Positions 52,312 to 64,000 of a DNA stretch of 64,000 nt are shown piece after piece; position 1 is the stretch's first letter, and every line of letters starts with the position of its first letter. Origin of the DNA: Streptomyces sp. CBMA291 (GTDB lineage Bacteria; Actinomycetota; Actinomycetes; Streptomycetales; Streptomycetaceae). The translations under genes and the position numbers were made by a program. The DNA lies in contig NZ_MSJP01000022.1 of the NCBI RefSeq assembly GCF_014596525.1, positions 124,001 through 188,000 of the forward strand, given 5' to 3'. A model generated the notes under the pieces. The model made no database searches and was not told the origin of the DNA. It saw nothing but the letters and a program-made list of their open reading frames with translations.

Positions 52312-53469
52312 GTGGAGCGACGCGGTTTCCTGCGTGGAGCGGTCATCGGCACCTCGGCCGCCGCCTTCGGCGGCAGCCTCTGGCACGGGGCGGCCCTCGC
52401 CGCCCCCGCCCAGCCCGGCACCGGCCCCTACGGCGCCCTCGGCGCGGCCGACGCCAACGGCATCCTGCTGCCCGCCGGGTTCACCAGCCGGGTGATCGCC
52501 CGGTCCGGCCAGTCGGTCCCCGGCACCTCGTACGCCTGGCACAGCGCCCCCGACGGCGGCGCCTGCTTCGTCGACGGCACGGGCTGGATCTACGTGTCGA
52601 ACTCGGAGGTCAACCCCGGCGGCGGCGCGAGCGCGGTGCGGTTCGACGCGGCGGGCACGATCACCGGCGCGTACCGCATCCTCTCCGGCACCCGGCAGAA
52701 CTGTGCGGGCGGCGCCACCCCCTGGAACACCTGGCTCTCCTGCGAGGAGGTCTCCCTCGGCTACGTCTACGAGTCGAACCCGTGGGGCGGCACCGCCTAC
52801 CGCCGGGACGCGATGGGCCGGTTCAAGCACGAGGCGGCCGCCGCCGACCCGGTCCGCAAGGTGGTCTACCTGACCGAGGACGAGACGGACGGCTGCTTCT
52901 ACCGCTTCATCCCCACCACCTGGGGCAACCTCTCCGCCGGCACGCTCCAGGTGCTCGTCGCCTCCACCGCCGCCTCGGGCACCTTCACCTGGCAGAACGT
53001 GCCGGACCCGGACGGCTCGCCGACCACCACGCGCGGCCAGGTCTCCGGCGCCAAGCACTTCAACGGCGGCGAGGGCTGCCACTACGCCGACGACACCGTC
53101 TGGTTCACCACCAAGGGCGACAACCGGGTCTGGCAGCTCGACCTGGTCGCCGGGACCTACGAGCTGGCCTACGACGACTCGCTCGTCCCCGGCGGCGCCG
53201 CCCCGCTGACCGGCGTCGACAACATCACCGGCAGTTCCTCCGGCGACCTGTTCGTCGCCGAGGACGGCGGCAACATGGAGATCTGCCTCATCACCCCGGC
53301 CGACACCGTCGCCCCGTTCCTGCGGATCAACGGCCAGTCCGGCTCGGAGATCACCGGACCGGCCTTCTCCCCCGACGGCAGGCGGCTGTACTTCTCCAGC
53401 CAGCGCGGCACCAGCGGCAGCTCGTCCGGCGGCATCACCTACGAGGTCACCGGCCCGTTCCGCGCCTGA
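52312..53469 (+). CDS. PhoX-like (DUF839) secreted phosphatase family protein
   Basis: A 385-residue exported protein starting at GTG 52312. It has a twin-arginine signal MERRGFLRGAVIGTSAAAF ending near LAA. A six-bladed propeller of the alkaline phosphatase PhoX type follows: NTWLSCEEVSLGYVYE, YLTEDETDGCFYRF, FNGGEGCHYADDTVWFTTKGD and DLFVAEDGGNMEI, holding the acidic residues that bind calcium and iron in PhoX. It is much shorter than typical PhoX (about 600 or more residues), so the activity is likely but not proven. Confidence 0.82.
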   Translation: MERRGFLRGAVIGTSAAAFGGSLWHGAALAAPAQPGTGPYGALGAADANGILLPAGFTSRVIARSGQSVPGTSYAWHSAPDGGACFVDGTGWIYVSNSEVNPGGGASAVRFDAAGTITGAYRILSGTRQNCAGGATPWNTWLSCEEVSLGYVYESNPWGGTAYRRDAMGRFKHEAAAADPVRKVVYLTEDETDGCFYRFIPTTWGNLSAGTLQVLVASTAASGTFTWQNVPDPDGSPTTTRGQVSGAKHFNGGEGCHYADDTVWFTTKGDNRVWQLDLVAGTYELAYDDSLVPGGAAPLTGVDNITGSSSGDLFVAEDGGNMEICLITPADTVAPFLRINGQSGSEITGPAFSPDGRRLYFSSQRGTSGSSSGGITYEVTGPFRA

Positions 53470-53488
53470 GGCCGTACGCGCCCGAGGC

Positions 53489-53529
53489 CGGTGGCGGGCC
53501 CCGCCCTTCCCCTGCGGGGCCCGCCACCG
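53489..53529. terminator. Bidirectional terminator (16-bp perfect stem)
   Basis: Arms 53489-53504 and 53514-53529 are perfectly complementary with a 9-nt loop, between the convergent PhoX-like and regulator genes. Confidence 0.75.
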
Positions 53530-53530
53530 C

Positions 53531-54544
53531 TCACCGGTCCGTGCGCGCGAAGCACTCCGGGTCGGGCATCCGCCGGGCGCCGCCGAGCAGGGCGGCGCCC
53601 AGCGGGGTCAGGGTGTGCAGGACCGCGTTCCCGTTGCGCAGGGTCGCGATGAGGCCCGCCTCGCGCAGGACGCCCGCGTGCTGGCTCGCGGAGGCGAGCG
53701 AGACTCCGGCACGACGGGCCAGCTCGCTCGTCGTACCGCCGTCGCCGATCGCGTGGAGGACCGTCGAGCGGGTCTGGCCGACCAGCTTGGCCAGCGAGGA
53801 GCCGCCGGGCGCGCGGACGGTCGGCGCCTCGCCGTGGGTGACGGGGTAGACCAGGACCGGCGGCAGCCGGGGATCGCGCAGCACGACGGGGGTCCCCCGG
53901 CAGAAGTACGAGGGCTGGAGGAGCAGCCCCCGCCCGTCCAGGTACACGTCCCGGTCGACGGGGTAGTCCGCTTCCAGGACGGGTGCGCGCCAGCGCATCA
54001 TCGGCGGCAGCGAGGCGAGGAGTTCCTCCGCGCCGCCGTCCAGGAGGGCGCGGCCCCGGCGCGCCCGGTCGGCTTCGACGCGGGCCCTGATGTGGGGCCA
54101 GTAGGGCTCGATGGCCGCGCGGTGATAGCTTCGCAGGGCTCCGGTCAGCCGGTCGAAGGGCTGGGCGCCGCCGTCGGCGAGGGCCCGCAGCGAGTGCGGC
54201 ACGGTCCGTCCGCCGGACCGGTCGGCGGCGAGCAGGGAGAGTTCCTCGCGCAGCCGGTCGGTGCCGGTCGCGCGGATCGCCTGGAGTCCCTCGTCCAGAC
54301 CCTGGATGCCCTCGGCGGGCGTCAGGAAGTCCGGGAAATAACCCCGGCTGGGAACGAGCGCGGCAAGGATGCGGGTCTCACCGCCGAGCCTCATCCGCGT
54401 TTCCGAGCGCCATTCCCCGTACACGCCGAGGCCGCGCCGGTCCCTTAAACGGTGAAAGCTCAGAATCGTTTCCCATAGAACATCCGGCCGCGCGGCCGTA
54501 CGCACCCCCGCCAAGTCGTTTCCGGTGAAATGAATCCGCAGCAT
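53531..54544 (-). CDS. ArsR-like winged-helix regulator with N-terminal DUF5937-type domain
   Basis: A 337-residue protein. The N-terminal 230 residues (MLRIHFTGNDLAGVRTAARP, ETILSFHRLRDRRG) are typical of large actinomycete ArsR-type regulators. The C-terminal winged helix has the LVGQTRSTVLHAIGDGGTTSELARRAGVS helix pair and SLASASQHAGVLREAGLI recognition helix. No metal-binding Cys cluster is visible, so the ligand is unknown. Its stop is next to the shared terminator. Divergent target genes are not evident upstream. Confidence 0.8.
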   Translation of the reverse strand: MLRIHFTGNDLAGVRTAARPDVLWETILSFHRLRDRRGLGVYGEWRSETRMRLGGETRILAALVPSRGYFPDFLTPAEGIQGLDEGLQAIRATGTDRLREELSLLAADRSGGRTVPHSLRALADGGAQPFDRLTGALRSYHRAAIEPYWPHIRARVEADRARRGRALLDGGAEELLASLPPMMRWRAPVLEADYPVDRDVYLDGRGLLLQPSYFCRGTPVVLRDPRLPPVLVYPVTHGEAPTVRAPGGSSLAKLVGQTRSTVLHAIGDGGTTSELARRAGVSLASASQHAGVLREAGLIATLRNGNAVLHTLTPLGAALLGGARRMPDPECFARTDR

Positions 54545-54953
54545 GACGTCCCCACCTGTGCACGATCATCCTCCCCCCGACACCGAGTATGCACAGCATC
54601 ACTGCACGTTACCAGGGTGTTTCAGCCACAGTTGAAAAGCATCGCGGCAATCCAGCGGAAACGAAAAGCTGTACGGGTCGGGGAGGAAACCTTCAGGACC
54701 GAGGTGGCGGCGAAGACCGTGGGGGGCTTTGTCCGTCCGGCGGCGGTCGGCGAGGTTACGGCTCACCTGCCCGGCACCGGTAAAGGGCGCGGCCTCCGGG
54801 TGGGGATCCGGGGGTCGCGCCCGCTCCATTTCCGGACCTCTTCCGACCGCTTACCTGACCACTCCGGAAAAGTTCAACGGCGAATAATTCAATCAGCCGT
54901 ATTTGAACGTCGCCGCACATCCCGGCGACCGACTTCCCGACACCGGACGAACG
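54545..54953. other. Gene-free region upstream of the regulator
   Basis: About 410 bp with lower G+C, promoter-like for the minus-strand regulator. Short frames here (such as 54599-54829) have no coding signature. No RNA gene was recognised. Confidence 0.4.
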
Positions 54954-54990
54954 ACGGGACGGACACCTCCGCACGAGGTGTCCGTCCCGT
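54954..54990. terminator. 15-bp perfect hairpin downstream of ppdK
   Basis: ACGGGACGGACACCT (54954-54968) pairs with AGGTGTCCGTCCCGT (54976-54990). It lies about 100 bp beyond the ppdK stop on the minus strand and is probably its terminator. Confidence 0.7.
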
Positions 54991-55091
54991 TCCTCGGTGC
55001 CGGGGCCGCCGCCCGCCGGTGAGGGTGGAGGTGACCGGCGGCGGTCCCGGAAGCCGTACCGGAGGCACGGGGCCTTCCGGGGCGGCGGGGT

Positions 55092-57803
<2,712 letters not shown>

Positions 57804-58039
57804 GGGTCTCGACTCCTCGACGACTCGGTTGGCTGCCCTGACGGCGAGGAACATACCCAGATCGAAGGCTTCTGGGGAGGTACGCCTGACGGTCGCCTGG
57901 CCTTAACCACCCGTCCGCCAGCACTTCGAAAGTTAACGAGCCGAAGTTTCCGGTTTCACGCCCCGAAGGCCGCATGACCCAAACCAGAAGCGATCCGCTC
58001 GAATGAGCGCCCCTTAGGCACATTTGCGTTCAACCTTTG

Positions 58040-58072
58040 AAGACAAAATGGGTGGCACTCCGTGCCACCCAT
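58040..58072 (-). terminator. Rho-independent terminator of dusB
   Basis: On the minus strand ATGGGTGGCAC and its perfect 11-bp complement are separated by 3 nt and followed by TTTTGTCTT. It lies about 90 bp past the dusB stop. Confidence 0.8.
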
Positions 58073-58160
58073 CCATCTCCTGAAGTCACCCCCGATATGC
58101 TCATCTGAGCATCCACCCCCTCAAGGGTGGCGAGGATCACTCCCTGAAAACGCCCGTATC

Positions 58161-59345
58161 TCAGCCGCCGGACGTGTCCAGCTCGGCTTCCTCGCTCACT
58201 CCGGCGCAGTCGTAGGGGTCCTTCAGCCAGCCGTCCGGCAGGACAACTCGGTTGTTTCCGGACGTACGACCCCGGGGGCCGTCCGCACCCACCGGCCACG
58301 ACTGATCAAGGTCCAGCTCGCTCAACTGAGCGCGCAGCTCCTCCAGGGACGAGGTGATCGCCAGCTTCTTGCGCATCTCGGAGCCCACCGAGAAGCCCTT
58401 CAGATACCAGGCCACGTGCTTCCGGAAGTCGATGACACCCCGTGCCTCGTCGCCCAGCCACTCCCCGAGGAGCCGCGCGTGCCGGACCATCGCGTCCGCC
58501 ACCTCCCGGAGCCCCGGCTGCGCGTAGGCGCCGGTGCCCTCGAAGCCCGCCACCAGGTCGCCGAAGAGCCACGGGCGGCCCAGGCAGCCGCGCCCCACGA
58601 CCACGCCGTCACAGCCCGTCTCCCGCATCATCCGCAGGGCGTCGTCGGCGGACCAGATGTCGCCGTTGCCGAGCACCGGGATCTCCGGCACGTGCTCCTT
58701 GAGACGCGCGATCGCGTCCCAGTCCGCCGTGCCGCCGTAGTGCTGCGCTGCCGTCCGCCCGTGCAGGGCGATCGCCGTGACGCCCTCCTCCACCGCGATC
58801 CGGCCCGCGTCCAGATAGGTGATGTGGTCGTCGTCGATGCCCTTGCGCATCTTCATGGTGACCGGCAGCTCACCCGCGTTGGTCACCGCCTCGTGCAGGA
58901 TCGCGCGCAGCAGCGGGCGCTTGTAGGGCAGGGCCGAGCCGCCGCCCTTGCGGGTCACCTTGGGGACCGGGCAGCCGAAGTTCAGGTCGATGTGATCGGC
59001 CAGGTCCTCGTCGACGATCATCCGCACCGCCTTGCCGACCGTGACCGGGTCCACCCCGTACAGCTGGATCGAACGAGGCTGCTCGGTCGCGTCGAACCGG
59101 ATGAGCTGCATCGTCTTCTCGTTGCGCTCGACCAGCGCCCGAGTCGTGATCATCTCGCTCACGAACAGCCCCTTGCCGCCGCTGAACTCGCGGCAGAGGG
59201 TGCGGAAGGGGGCGTTGGTGATGCCGGCCATGGGGGCGAGCACCACCGGGGGCTGCACGATGTGCGGCCCGATGGCCAGGGGCGTGAACGAGGAGAGCGG
59301 GGAGAGCACGGTCATGGCGCCATTGTCGCGCACTGCGTCGGTCAT
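58161..59345 (-). CDS. dusB: tRNA-dihydrouridine synthase
   Basis: A protein of 384-394 residues; ATG 59345 or 59315 (MTVLSPLSSF) may be the start. FMN TIM-barrel motifs are LAPMAGITNAPFRTLCREF, HIDLNFGCPVPKVTRKGGGSAL with the catalytic Cys, ALHGRTAAQHYGG, VLGNGDIWSADDALRMM and VVVGRGCLGRPWLF. It reduces specific uridines in the D-loop of tRNAs. Divergent from the MFS gene with only 22 bp between outermost starts. Confidence 0.94.
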   Translation of the reverse strand: MTDAVRDNGAMTVLSPLSSFTPLAIGPHIVQPPVVLAPMAGITNAPFRTLCREFSGGKGLFVSEMITTRALVERNEKTMQLIRFDATEQPRSIQLYGVDPVTVGKAVRMIVDEDLADHIDLNFGCPVPKVTRKGGGSALPYKRPLLRAILHEAVTNAGELPVTMKMRKGIDDDHITYLDAGRIAVEEGVTAIALHGRTAAQHYGGTADWDAIARLKEHVPEIPVLGNGDIWSADDALRMMRETGCDGVVVGRGCLGRPWLFGDLVAGFEGTGAYAQPGLREVADAMVRHARLLGEWLGDEARGVIDFRKHVAWYLKGFSVGSEMRKKLAITSSLEELRAQLSELDLDQSWPVGADGPRGRTSGNNRVVLPDGWLKDPYDCAGVSEEAELDTSGG

Positions 59346-59367
59346 TAGTTAGCCGTACTATCCGAGC

Positions 59368-60819
59368 ATGTCCGAGGCCACCCGCTCGCCCCTCCCCCGG
59401 CGCAGGCAACTCCTCGTCCTGGCGATCTGCTGTATGAGCCTGCTCATCGTCAGCCTGGACAACACCGCGCTCAATGTCGCCCTGCCCTCCCTCCGGCGCG
59501 AACTGGGAGCCTCCGTCTCCGGGCTCCAGTGGACGATCGACTCCTACACCCTGGTCATCGCCTCCCTCCTGATGCTCTCCGGCTCCACCGCCGACCGGCT
59601 CGGCCGCCGCAAGGTCTTCACCACCGGACTCGTCGTCTTCGCCCTCGGCTCGCTGCTCTGCTCCCTCGCCCCGAACCTGGAGACCCTGATCGCCTTCCGG
59701 GCGCTCCAGGCCGTGGGCGGCTCGATGCTCAACCCGGTCGCCATGTCGATCATCACCAACACCTTCACCGAGCCCGCCGCCCGCGCGCGGGCCATCGGCG
59801 TCTGGGGCGGGGTCGTCGGCGTCTCCATGGCGGCGGGGCCCCTGGTCGGCGGGGCGCTCGTGGAGTCCGTCGGCTGGCGGGCCATCTTCTGGGTGAACCT
59901 GCCGGTCGCCGTCACCGCCCTGATCCTCACCCTGCGGTACGTCCCCGAGTCCCGGGCGCCCCGGCCCCGGCGCCCCGACCCCGTCGGACAGCTCCTGGTG
60001 GCGGCCTTCCTCGGCTCCCTCACCTACGCGATCATCGAGACCGACCCGCTCTTCGCCGGGATCTCCGCCGCCGCGCTCATCGGCCTCCTCCTGTACGAGC
60101 CCCGGCGCCGCGAGCCCCTGATCGACCTGCGGTTCTTCCACAGCGCGCCGTTCAGCGGGGCCACCGTGATAGCGGTCTGCGCCTTCGCGGCCCTGGGCGG
60201 CTTCCTCTTCCTGAACACCCTGTACCTCCAGGGGGTGCGCGGGCTCTCCCCCCTGCACGCGGGGCTCTTCACCCTGCCCATGGCGGGCATGACCCTCGTC
60301 TTCGCCCCGCTGTCGGGACGCCTGACGGGGGCGCGCGGACCCCGGCTCCCGCTGCTGCTCGCCGGGACGGCGATGTCGGCGGGAGCGCTGCTCTTCGCCG
60401 CCTTCGGGGCCGAGACGCGCAATCCGCTGCTCTTCACCGGTTACGTGGTCTTCGGCATCGGCTTCGGCCTGGTGAACGCGCCCATCACCGACACGGCCGT
60501 CGCGGGGATGCCCCGCGCGCAGGCCGGAGTGGCGGCGGCGGTGGCGTCGACGAGCCGGCAGGTGGGGACGACCCTCGGGGTGGCGGTCGTGGGCGCGGTG
60601 CTGGCGGCCGGGGCGGGCGGCGGCAGGTCCCTGGACGGTTTCGAGGCGGCGGCCCGGCCGGGGTACTGGGTGGTGACGGCGTGCGGGCTCGCGGTGCTCG
60701 GCATGGGGGCGCTGACCACCGGGAAGTGGGGCCGGGGCACGGCGGAGCGCACGGCACGGCGTCTGGCGGAGGAGGAGCCGCAGCCGCCCGCGAGGACGGC
60801 ACGGGCCGGGAAGGCCTGA
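59368..60819 (+). CDS. MFS drug exporter, DHA2 (14-helix) family
   Basis: A 483-residue permease with about 14 membrane helices. Diagnostic motifs: LDNTALNVALPSLRREL (motif D1 of DHA2), GSTADRLGRRKVFTTGL (motif A) and GVWGGVVGVSMAAGPLVGG (motif C, antiporter). It should export a toxic or self-made compound by proton antiport. The short divergent gap with dusB leaves very little room for a leader; the start could be leaderless or nearly so. Confidence 0.9.
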   Translation: MSEATRSPLPRRRQLLVLAICCMSLLIVSLDNTALNVALPSLRRELGASVSGLQWTIDSYTLVIASLLMLSGSTADRLGRRKVFTTGLVVFALGSLLCSLAPNLETLIAFRALQAVGGSMLNPVAMSIITNTFTEPAARARAIGVWGGVVGVSMAAGPLVGGALVESVGWRAIFWVNLPVAVTALILTLRYVPESRAPRPRRPDPVGQLLVAAFLGSLTYAIIETDPLFAGISAAALIGLLLYEPRRREPLIDLRFFHSAPFSGATVIAVCAFAALGGFLFLNTLYLQGVRGLSPLHAGLFTLPMAGMTLVFAPLSGRLTGARGPRLPLLLAGTAMSAGALLFAAFGAETRNPLLFTGYVVFGIGFGLVNAPITDTAVAGMPRAQAGVAAAVASTSRQVGTTLGVAVVGAVLAAGAGGGRSLDGFEAAARPGYWVVTACGLAVLGMGALTTGKWGRGTAERTARRLAEEEPQPPARTARAGKA

Positions 60820-61025
60820 GGGGCCGGGAGCCAGGGGTTCCGGAGGGTCCGGGGTCCGGCGGCCGGGCCGGGCCCTGCCGTCTGGTGCCTCCCCCTCCCC
60901 ACCGGGCCCGCCCGTTTCCGTCCGGACGCGTTTTGAAGATCATTTGGCTTGGACTTTTCCGTTCCCTGTCCGGGGCGTGGCTACCGTTCTCCCGCACCGC
61001 GCTTGAGGAAACACCAGGGGGAACC

Positions 61026-61739
61026 ATGTCCACAGACAACCGCTCACCAGCGGAAACGACAGAGACGGCAGGGACGGCCGAGACAGCGGGGACGGCGGCA
61101 GGGGACGCCGGGAAGCGGCCCGCGCGGTCCAAGGGAGCTTCGGTACTCGGCTGGATCCTGACCATCGGGCTCACCGTCGTCGCGCCGATCCTCACCTACG
61201 ACACACTGACCGACCGCGGCTGGTCCGAGTTCGCCGCGCTGCTCGCCGGGAGCGTCTGGCCCGTCCTGGACAGCGCCGTCATGATCGCCTGGCGCCGCAA
61301 GGTCGACGAGTTCGCCGTGGTCACCCTGGTCTTCCTGGTGATCACGGCGGTGGTCTCGCTCCTCGGCGCGCACACCGCCCGCGCGCTGCTCGTGAAGGAC
61401 TCGGGGGTGACCGGGCTGTTCGGGCTGCTCTGTCTGGGCACCCTGCTCGCGCCCCGCCCGCTGATGTTCTACTTCGGGCGCAAGTTCGCCACCGACGGCA
61501 CCCCGGCGAGCACCGCCTGGTGGAACGGGATGTGGCAGTACGAGGGGTTCCGGTCGACCCTGCGCACGATGACCCTGGTGTGGGGTGTGGCGTACGTGGT
61601 GGAGGCGCTGGTGCGGATCGCCCTGGCGTACACGCTGAGCACCTCGGCCATGGTGGTGCTCAGCCCCGTCATGATCTACACGGTCCTGGGGGCGCTGGCG
61701 GTGTGGACCGCCTGGTTCGGCAGGCGCCGGGCGGCCTGA
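61026..61739 (+). CDS. VC0807-family-like membrane protein
   Basis: A 237-residue protein from ATG 61026 (AGGGGG just upstream). A Thr/Ala/Gly-rich repeat (TETAGTAETAGTAAG) makes the cytosolic N-terminus. Six or so membrane helices follow, with the family-like pattern LAGSVWPVLDSAVMIAWRRKVDEFA, FYFGRKFATDG and FRSTLRTMTLVWGVAYVVEA. The function of this family is unknown. Confidence 0.75.
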   Translation: MSTDNRSPAETTETAGTAETAGTAAGDAGKRPARSKGASVLGWILTIGLTVVAPILTYDTLTDRGWSEFAALLAGSVWPVLDSAVMIAWRRKVDEFAVVTLVFLVITAVVSLLGAHTARALLVKDSGVTGLFGLLCLGTLLAPRPLMFYFGRKFATDGTPASTAWWNGMWQYEGFRSTLRTMTLVWGVAYVVEALVRIALAYTLSTSAMVVLSPVMIYTVLGALAVWTAWFGRRRAA

Positions 61740-61765
61740 CCACTTTCACGACACGGCCCATGGGG

Positions 61766-61800
61766 AAGCCCCCGGTTCCGAGGTGCGGAACCGGGGGCTT
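61766..61800. terminator. Bidirectional terminator (14-bp perfect stem)
   Basis: AAGCCCCCGGTTCC pairs with GGAACCGGGGGCTT (61787-61800), with a 7-nt loop; it ends in CTTCTCC on the plus strand. It separates the convergent membrane protein gene and glyS. Confidence 0.85.
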
Positions 61801-61819
61801 CTCCGTACGGCGAGCGGGC

Positions 61820-63202
61820 TCAGCAGCCGAGGAGGCGGCTGCCCAGGTAGCTCTGGATCTGGTCGAGCGAGACGCGCTCCTGCTTCATGGTGTCGCGCTC
61901 GCGCACCGTCACCGCGTTGTCGTCGAGGGTGTCGAAGTCGACGGTGACGCAGAACGGGGTGCCGATCTCGTCCTGGCGACGGTAGCGGCGGCCGATGGCG
62001 CCGGCGTCGTCGAACTCGATGTTCCAGTTCTGGCGCAGGTCCGCCGCCAGGCCCTTGGCCTTCGGGGAGAGCTGCGGGTTGCGGGAGAGCGGCAGGACCG
62101 CGGCCTTGATCGGGGCGAGGCGCGGGTCGAGGCGCAGCACGGCGCGCTTCTCCATGACGCCCTTGGCGTTGGGGGCCTCGTCCTCGGTGTAGGCGTCGAG
62201 CAGGAAGGCCAGCATCGTACGGCCGACACCGGCGGCGGGCTCGATGACGAACGGCGTCCAGCGCTCGCCGGTCTCCTGGTCCAGGTAGGTCAGGTTGGCG
62301 CCGGAGGCCTTGGAGTGGGCGCTCAGGTCGTAGTCGGTGCGGTTGGCGACGCCCTCCAGCTCGCCCCACTCGCTGCCGCCGAACTGGAAGCGGTACTCGA
62401 TGTCGGCGGTGCGCTTGGAGTAGTGGGAGAGCTTCTCCTGCGCGTGCTCGTACCAGCGCATGTTCTCCTCGCGCATGCCCAGGCCGGTGTACCAGTTCCA
62501 GCGCTGCTGCATCCAGTACTCCTGCCACTCCTCGTCCTCGCCCGGCTTGACGAAGAACTCCATCTCCATCTGCTCGAACTCGCGGGTGCGGAAGATGAAG
62601 TTGCCCGGAGTGATCTCGTTCCGGAACGACTTGCCCATCTGGGCGATGCCGAACGGGGGCTTCTTGCGCGAGGTCTGGAGGACCTGGCCGAAGTTGGTGA
62701 AGATGCCCTGGGCGGTCTCGGGGCGCAGGTAGGCGACGGAGCCGGAGTCCTGCGTCGGGCCGAGGTGGGTGGCGAGCAGGCCGGAGAACTGCTTGGGCTC
62801 GGTGAAGGTGCCCTTGTTGCCGCAGTTGGGGCAGTTGAGGCCGGCGAGGCCGTTCTCGGGGAGACGGCCGTGCTTCTCCTCGTATGCCTCCTCCAGGTGG
62901 TCCGCGCGGAAGCGCTTGTGGCAGGAGGTGCACTCGGTGAGCGGGTCGCTGAAGGTCGCGACGTGGCCGGAGGCCTCCCAGACCTCGGTGGCCAGGATGA
63001 CCGACGAGTCGATGCCGACGACGTCCTCGCGCGCGGTGACCATGTAACGCCACCACTGGCGCTTGATGTTCTCCTTCAGCTCGACACCCAGCGGCCCGTA
63101 GTCCCAGGCGGCACGCTGGCCGCCGTAGATCTCGCTGCACGGGTAGACGAAGCCACGGCGCTTGCTCAGGCTGACGATGGTGTCGATCTTGTCGGCGGCC
63201 AC
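61820..63202 (-). CDS. glyS: Glycyl-tRNA synthetase (class II, alpha2 type)
   Basis: A 460-residue synthetase of the eukaryote-like single-chain type. Class II motifs: the motif 1 region with [21 protein letters not shown], motif 2 [23 protein letters not shown] and motif 3 [15 protein letters not shown] zinc-ribbon-like Cys set (CTSCHKRF...CPNCGNKG) lies around residues 90-130. The C-terminus has the anticodon-binding domain. It charges tRNA-Gly and is expected to be essential. Confidence 0.96.
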   Translation of the reverse strand: MAADKIDTIVSLSKRRGFVYPCSEIYGGQRAAWDYGPLGVELKENIKRQWWRYMVTAREDVVGIDSSVILATEVWEASGHVATFSDPLTECTSCHKRFRADHLEEAYEEKHGRLPENGLAGLNCPNCGNKGTFTEPKQFSGLLATHLGPTQDSGSVAYLRPETAQGIFTNFGQVLQTSRKKPPFGIAQMGKSFRNEITPGNFIFRTREFEQMEMEFFVKPGEDEEWQEYWMQQRWNWYTGLGMREENMRWYEHAQEKLSHYSKRTADIEYRFQFGGSEWGELEGVANRTDYDLSAHSKASGANLTYLDQETGERWTPFVIEPAAGVGRTMLAFLLDAYTEDEAPNAKGVMEKRAVLRLDPRLAPIKAAVLPLSRNPQLSPKAKGLAADLRQNWNIEFDDAGAIGRRYRRQDEIGTPFCVTVDFDTLDDNAVTVRERDTMKQERVSLDQIQSYLGSRLLGC

Positions 63203-63352
63203 GGTGCTCTCTTCATTACGACGACGAAGTGCGAATGCCTCAGGTTACCGGCGCCCGCACCCCCTGTATCAAATCGGTTCGGCGATCGGACGGTACGCGG
63301 GCCTTCGGCGGGTCGTGTGGCCCGTCCCTCACCCGGGCGACCGCAAGGACAA

Positions 63353-63390
63353 TTGACAATCGTTTCCAGTTTTGTTGAAAATGAGTGTCA
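63353..63390 (+). promoter_or_regulatory. Promoter with two Zur-box-like sites
   Basis: TTGACA (63353-63358) and TGAAAA (63376-63381) are 17 bp apart, a good sigma-70-type promoter. Over them lie TGACAATCGTTTCCA (63354-63368) and TGAAAATGAGTGTCA (63376-63390). Both resemble the Streptomyces Zur box TGAAAATGATTTTCA, centred 22 bp apart. Binding of zinc-loaded Zur would block this promoter. Confidence 0.7.
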
Positions 63391-64000
63391 TGAACATACG
63401 CCGTCCGATACCCAGCGCCGCCCTCGCCGGAGCCGTCGCACTCGGTGTGCTGACCCTCTCCGCCTGCGCCGGAACCTCCGACGCGGCCGACAAGGGCGGC
63501 GGCGGCAAGCTGGAGGTCGTGGCGTCGTTCTACCCGCTCCAGTACCTGGCCGAGGAGATAGGCGGCGACCACATAACCGTCGACACCCTCACCAAGCCCG
63601 GCGTCGAGCCCCATGACCTGGAGCTCAAGCCCCGCCAGATCGGGGCGCTCGGCAAGGCCGACGTCCTCCTCTACCTCAAGGGCATCCAGCCCGCCGTCGA
63701 CGAGGCCATCGCCCTCGCCGAGGTGAAGAACACGGTCGACGCGGCCACCCTCACCACCCTCGAACGGCACGGCACCGGCGCGGGCCACGACCACGGCCAC
63801 GCCGACGAGGAAGCCGGCCACGACCACGGCTCCGAGGCGGGCTCCGACCCCCACGTCTGGCTCGACCCGGTGAAGTACGCCGAGATCGCCCGGGGCGTCG
63901 GCGCCGTCCTGGAGAAGGCCGACCCCGGCCACGCGGCCGACTACGCGAAGAACACCACCGCCCTGGTGGCGAAGCTCGACGCGCTGGACGCCGACTTCGC
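63390..64000 (+). CDS. znuA: Zinc ABC transporter substrate-binding lipoprotein (3' end outside window)
   Basis: The N-terminal 203 residues of a cluster A-I metal-binding protein, MNIRRPIPSA from ATG 63390 (ATG 63381 in frame three codons earlier). It has lipobox LTLSACAG, then VVASFYPLQYLAEEIGGD, TKPGVEPHDLELKP with the first zinc His, a His-rich loop (GHDHGHADEEAGHDHG) typical of zinc rather than manganese proteins, and DPHVWLDP with the next ligand. The gene runs past the window end. Predicted transcription start is at or near the ATG, so the mRNA may be leaderless. Repression by Zur is likely. Confidence 0.92.
   Translation, partial: MNIRRPIPSAALAGAVALGVLTLSACAGTSDAADKGGGGKLEVVASFYPLQYLAEEIGGDHITVDTLTKPGVEPHDLELKPRQIGALGKADVLLYLKGIQPAVDEAIALAEVKNTVDAATLTTLERHGTGAGHDHGHADEEAGHDHGSEAGSDPHVWLDPVKYAEIARGVGAVLEKADPGHAADYAKNTTALVAKLDALDADF

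Noticed and set aside
54599-54829. 76-residue minus-strand frame upstream of the regulator
   Set aside because: No start context, atypical composition and no family resemblance; treated as intergenic.

Overview
The window is high-G+C actinomycete chromosome, almost certainly Streptomyces. Codon third positions are nearly all G or C, there are GTG starts and long antisense open frames, and the gene order (tRNA-Asn pair, heterodimeric ABC exporter, group 2 sigma factor, dnaG, dgt, FMN reductase, nirBD, ppdK, dusB, glyS, Zur-type zinc uptake) is typical Streptomyces core.

Layout. 1-2930: the end of a small biosynthetic operon holding a class II terpene-cyclase-like protein with a DVDD motif, an 87-residue linker protein and a beta-ketoacyl synthase, all translationally coupled. 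3050-4450: cutA followed by two tandem paralogous lipoproteins. 4654-23721: a roughly 19 kb genomic island at the 3' end of a CAT-anticodon tRNA gene. A 25-bp copy of the tRNA 3' end lies at 4654-4678 and the intact tRNA is at 23699-23772. Inside are a secreted EEP-family hydrolase, a trypsin fold that has lost its catalytic His and Ser, a 2294-residue RHS/YD-repeat polymorphic toxin (Hint domain plus RNase A-like tip) with its immunity gene, an int-xis-rep remnant of an actinomycete integrative element, an orphan toxin-tail fragment, an SGNH hydrolase with Ig-like repeats, and two decaying secreted carbohydrate-active genes (SGNH-lectin with an in-frame TGA; frameshifted GH27-lectin).

23900-29918: tRNA-Asn pair, a YtxH-like protein, a FGGY kinase and an asymmetric ABC exporter pair. 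30044-41906: a secreted lectin-DUF11 protein, the dgt / FAD reductase / dnaG / sigma (hrdA-like) block, a MIP channel and a SanA/YdcF-like protein. 41949-47854: FMN reductase with a SoxR-like box, a class IV aminotransferase-like protein, a secreted protein with class F sortase, a TauE/SafE exporter and a ferric-reductase-like protein. 48257-54544: nirBD, truncated hemoglobin, PhoX-like phosphatase and a winged-helix regulator. 55092-64000: ppdK, dusB, an MFS exporter, a VC0807-like membrane protein, glyS and the start of a zinc-binding znuA-like lipoprotein with two Zur-box-like sites.

The most notable material is the island. It is a toxin/immunity locus whose Hint-toxin junction sequence recurs 4.1 kb downstream, with a phage-type integrase module between the copies. 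Outside it, several intergenic regions carry regular tandem repeats (9 bp after the sigma gene, 38-39 bp upstream of dgt, 23 bp upstream of the MIP channel) that look like hypervariable loci. All assignments come from reading the sequence and from family knowledge; no database search was run.
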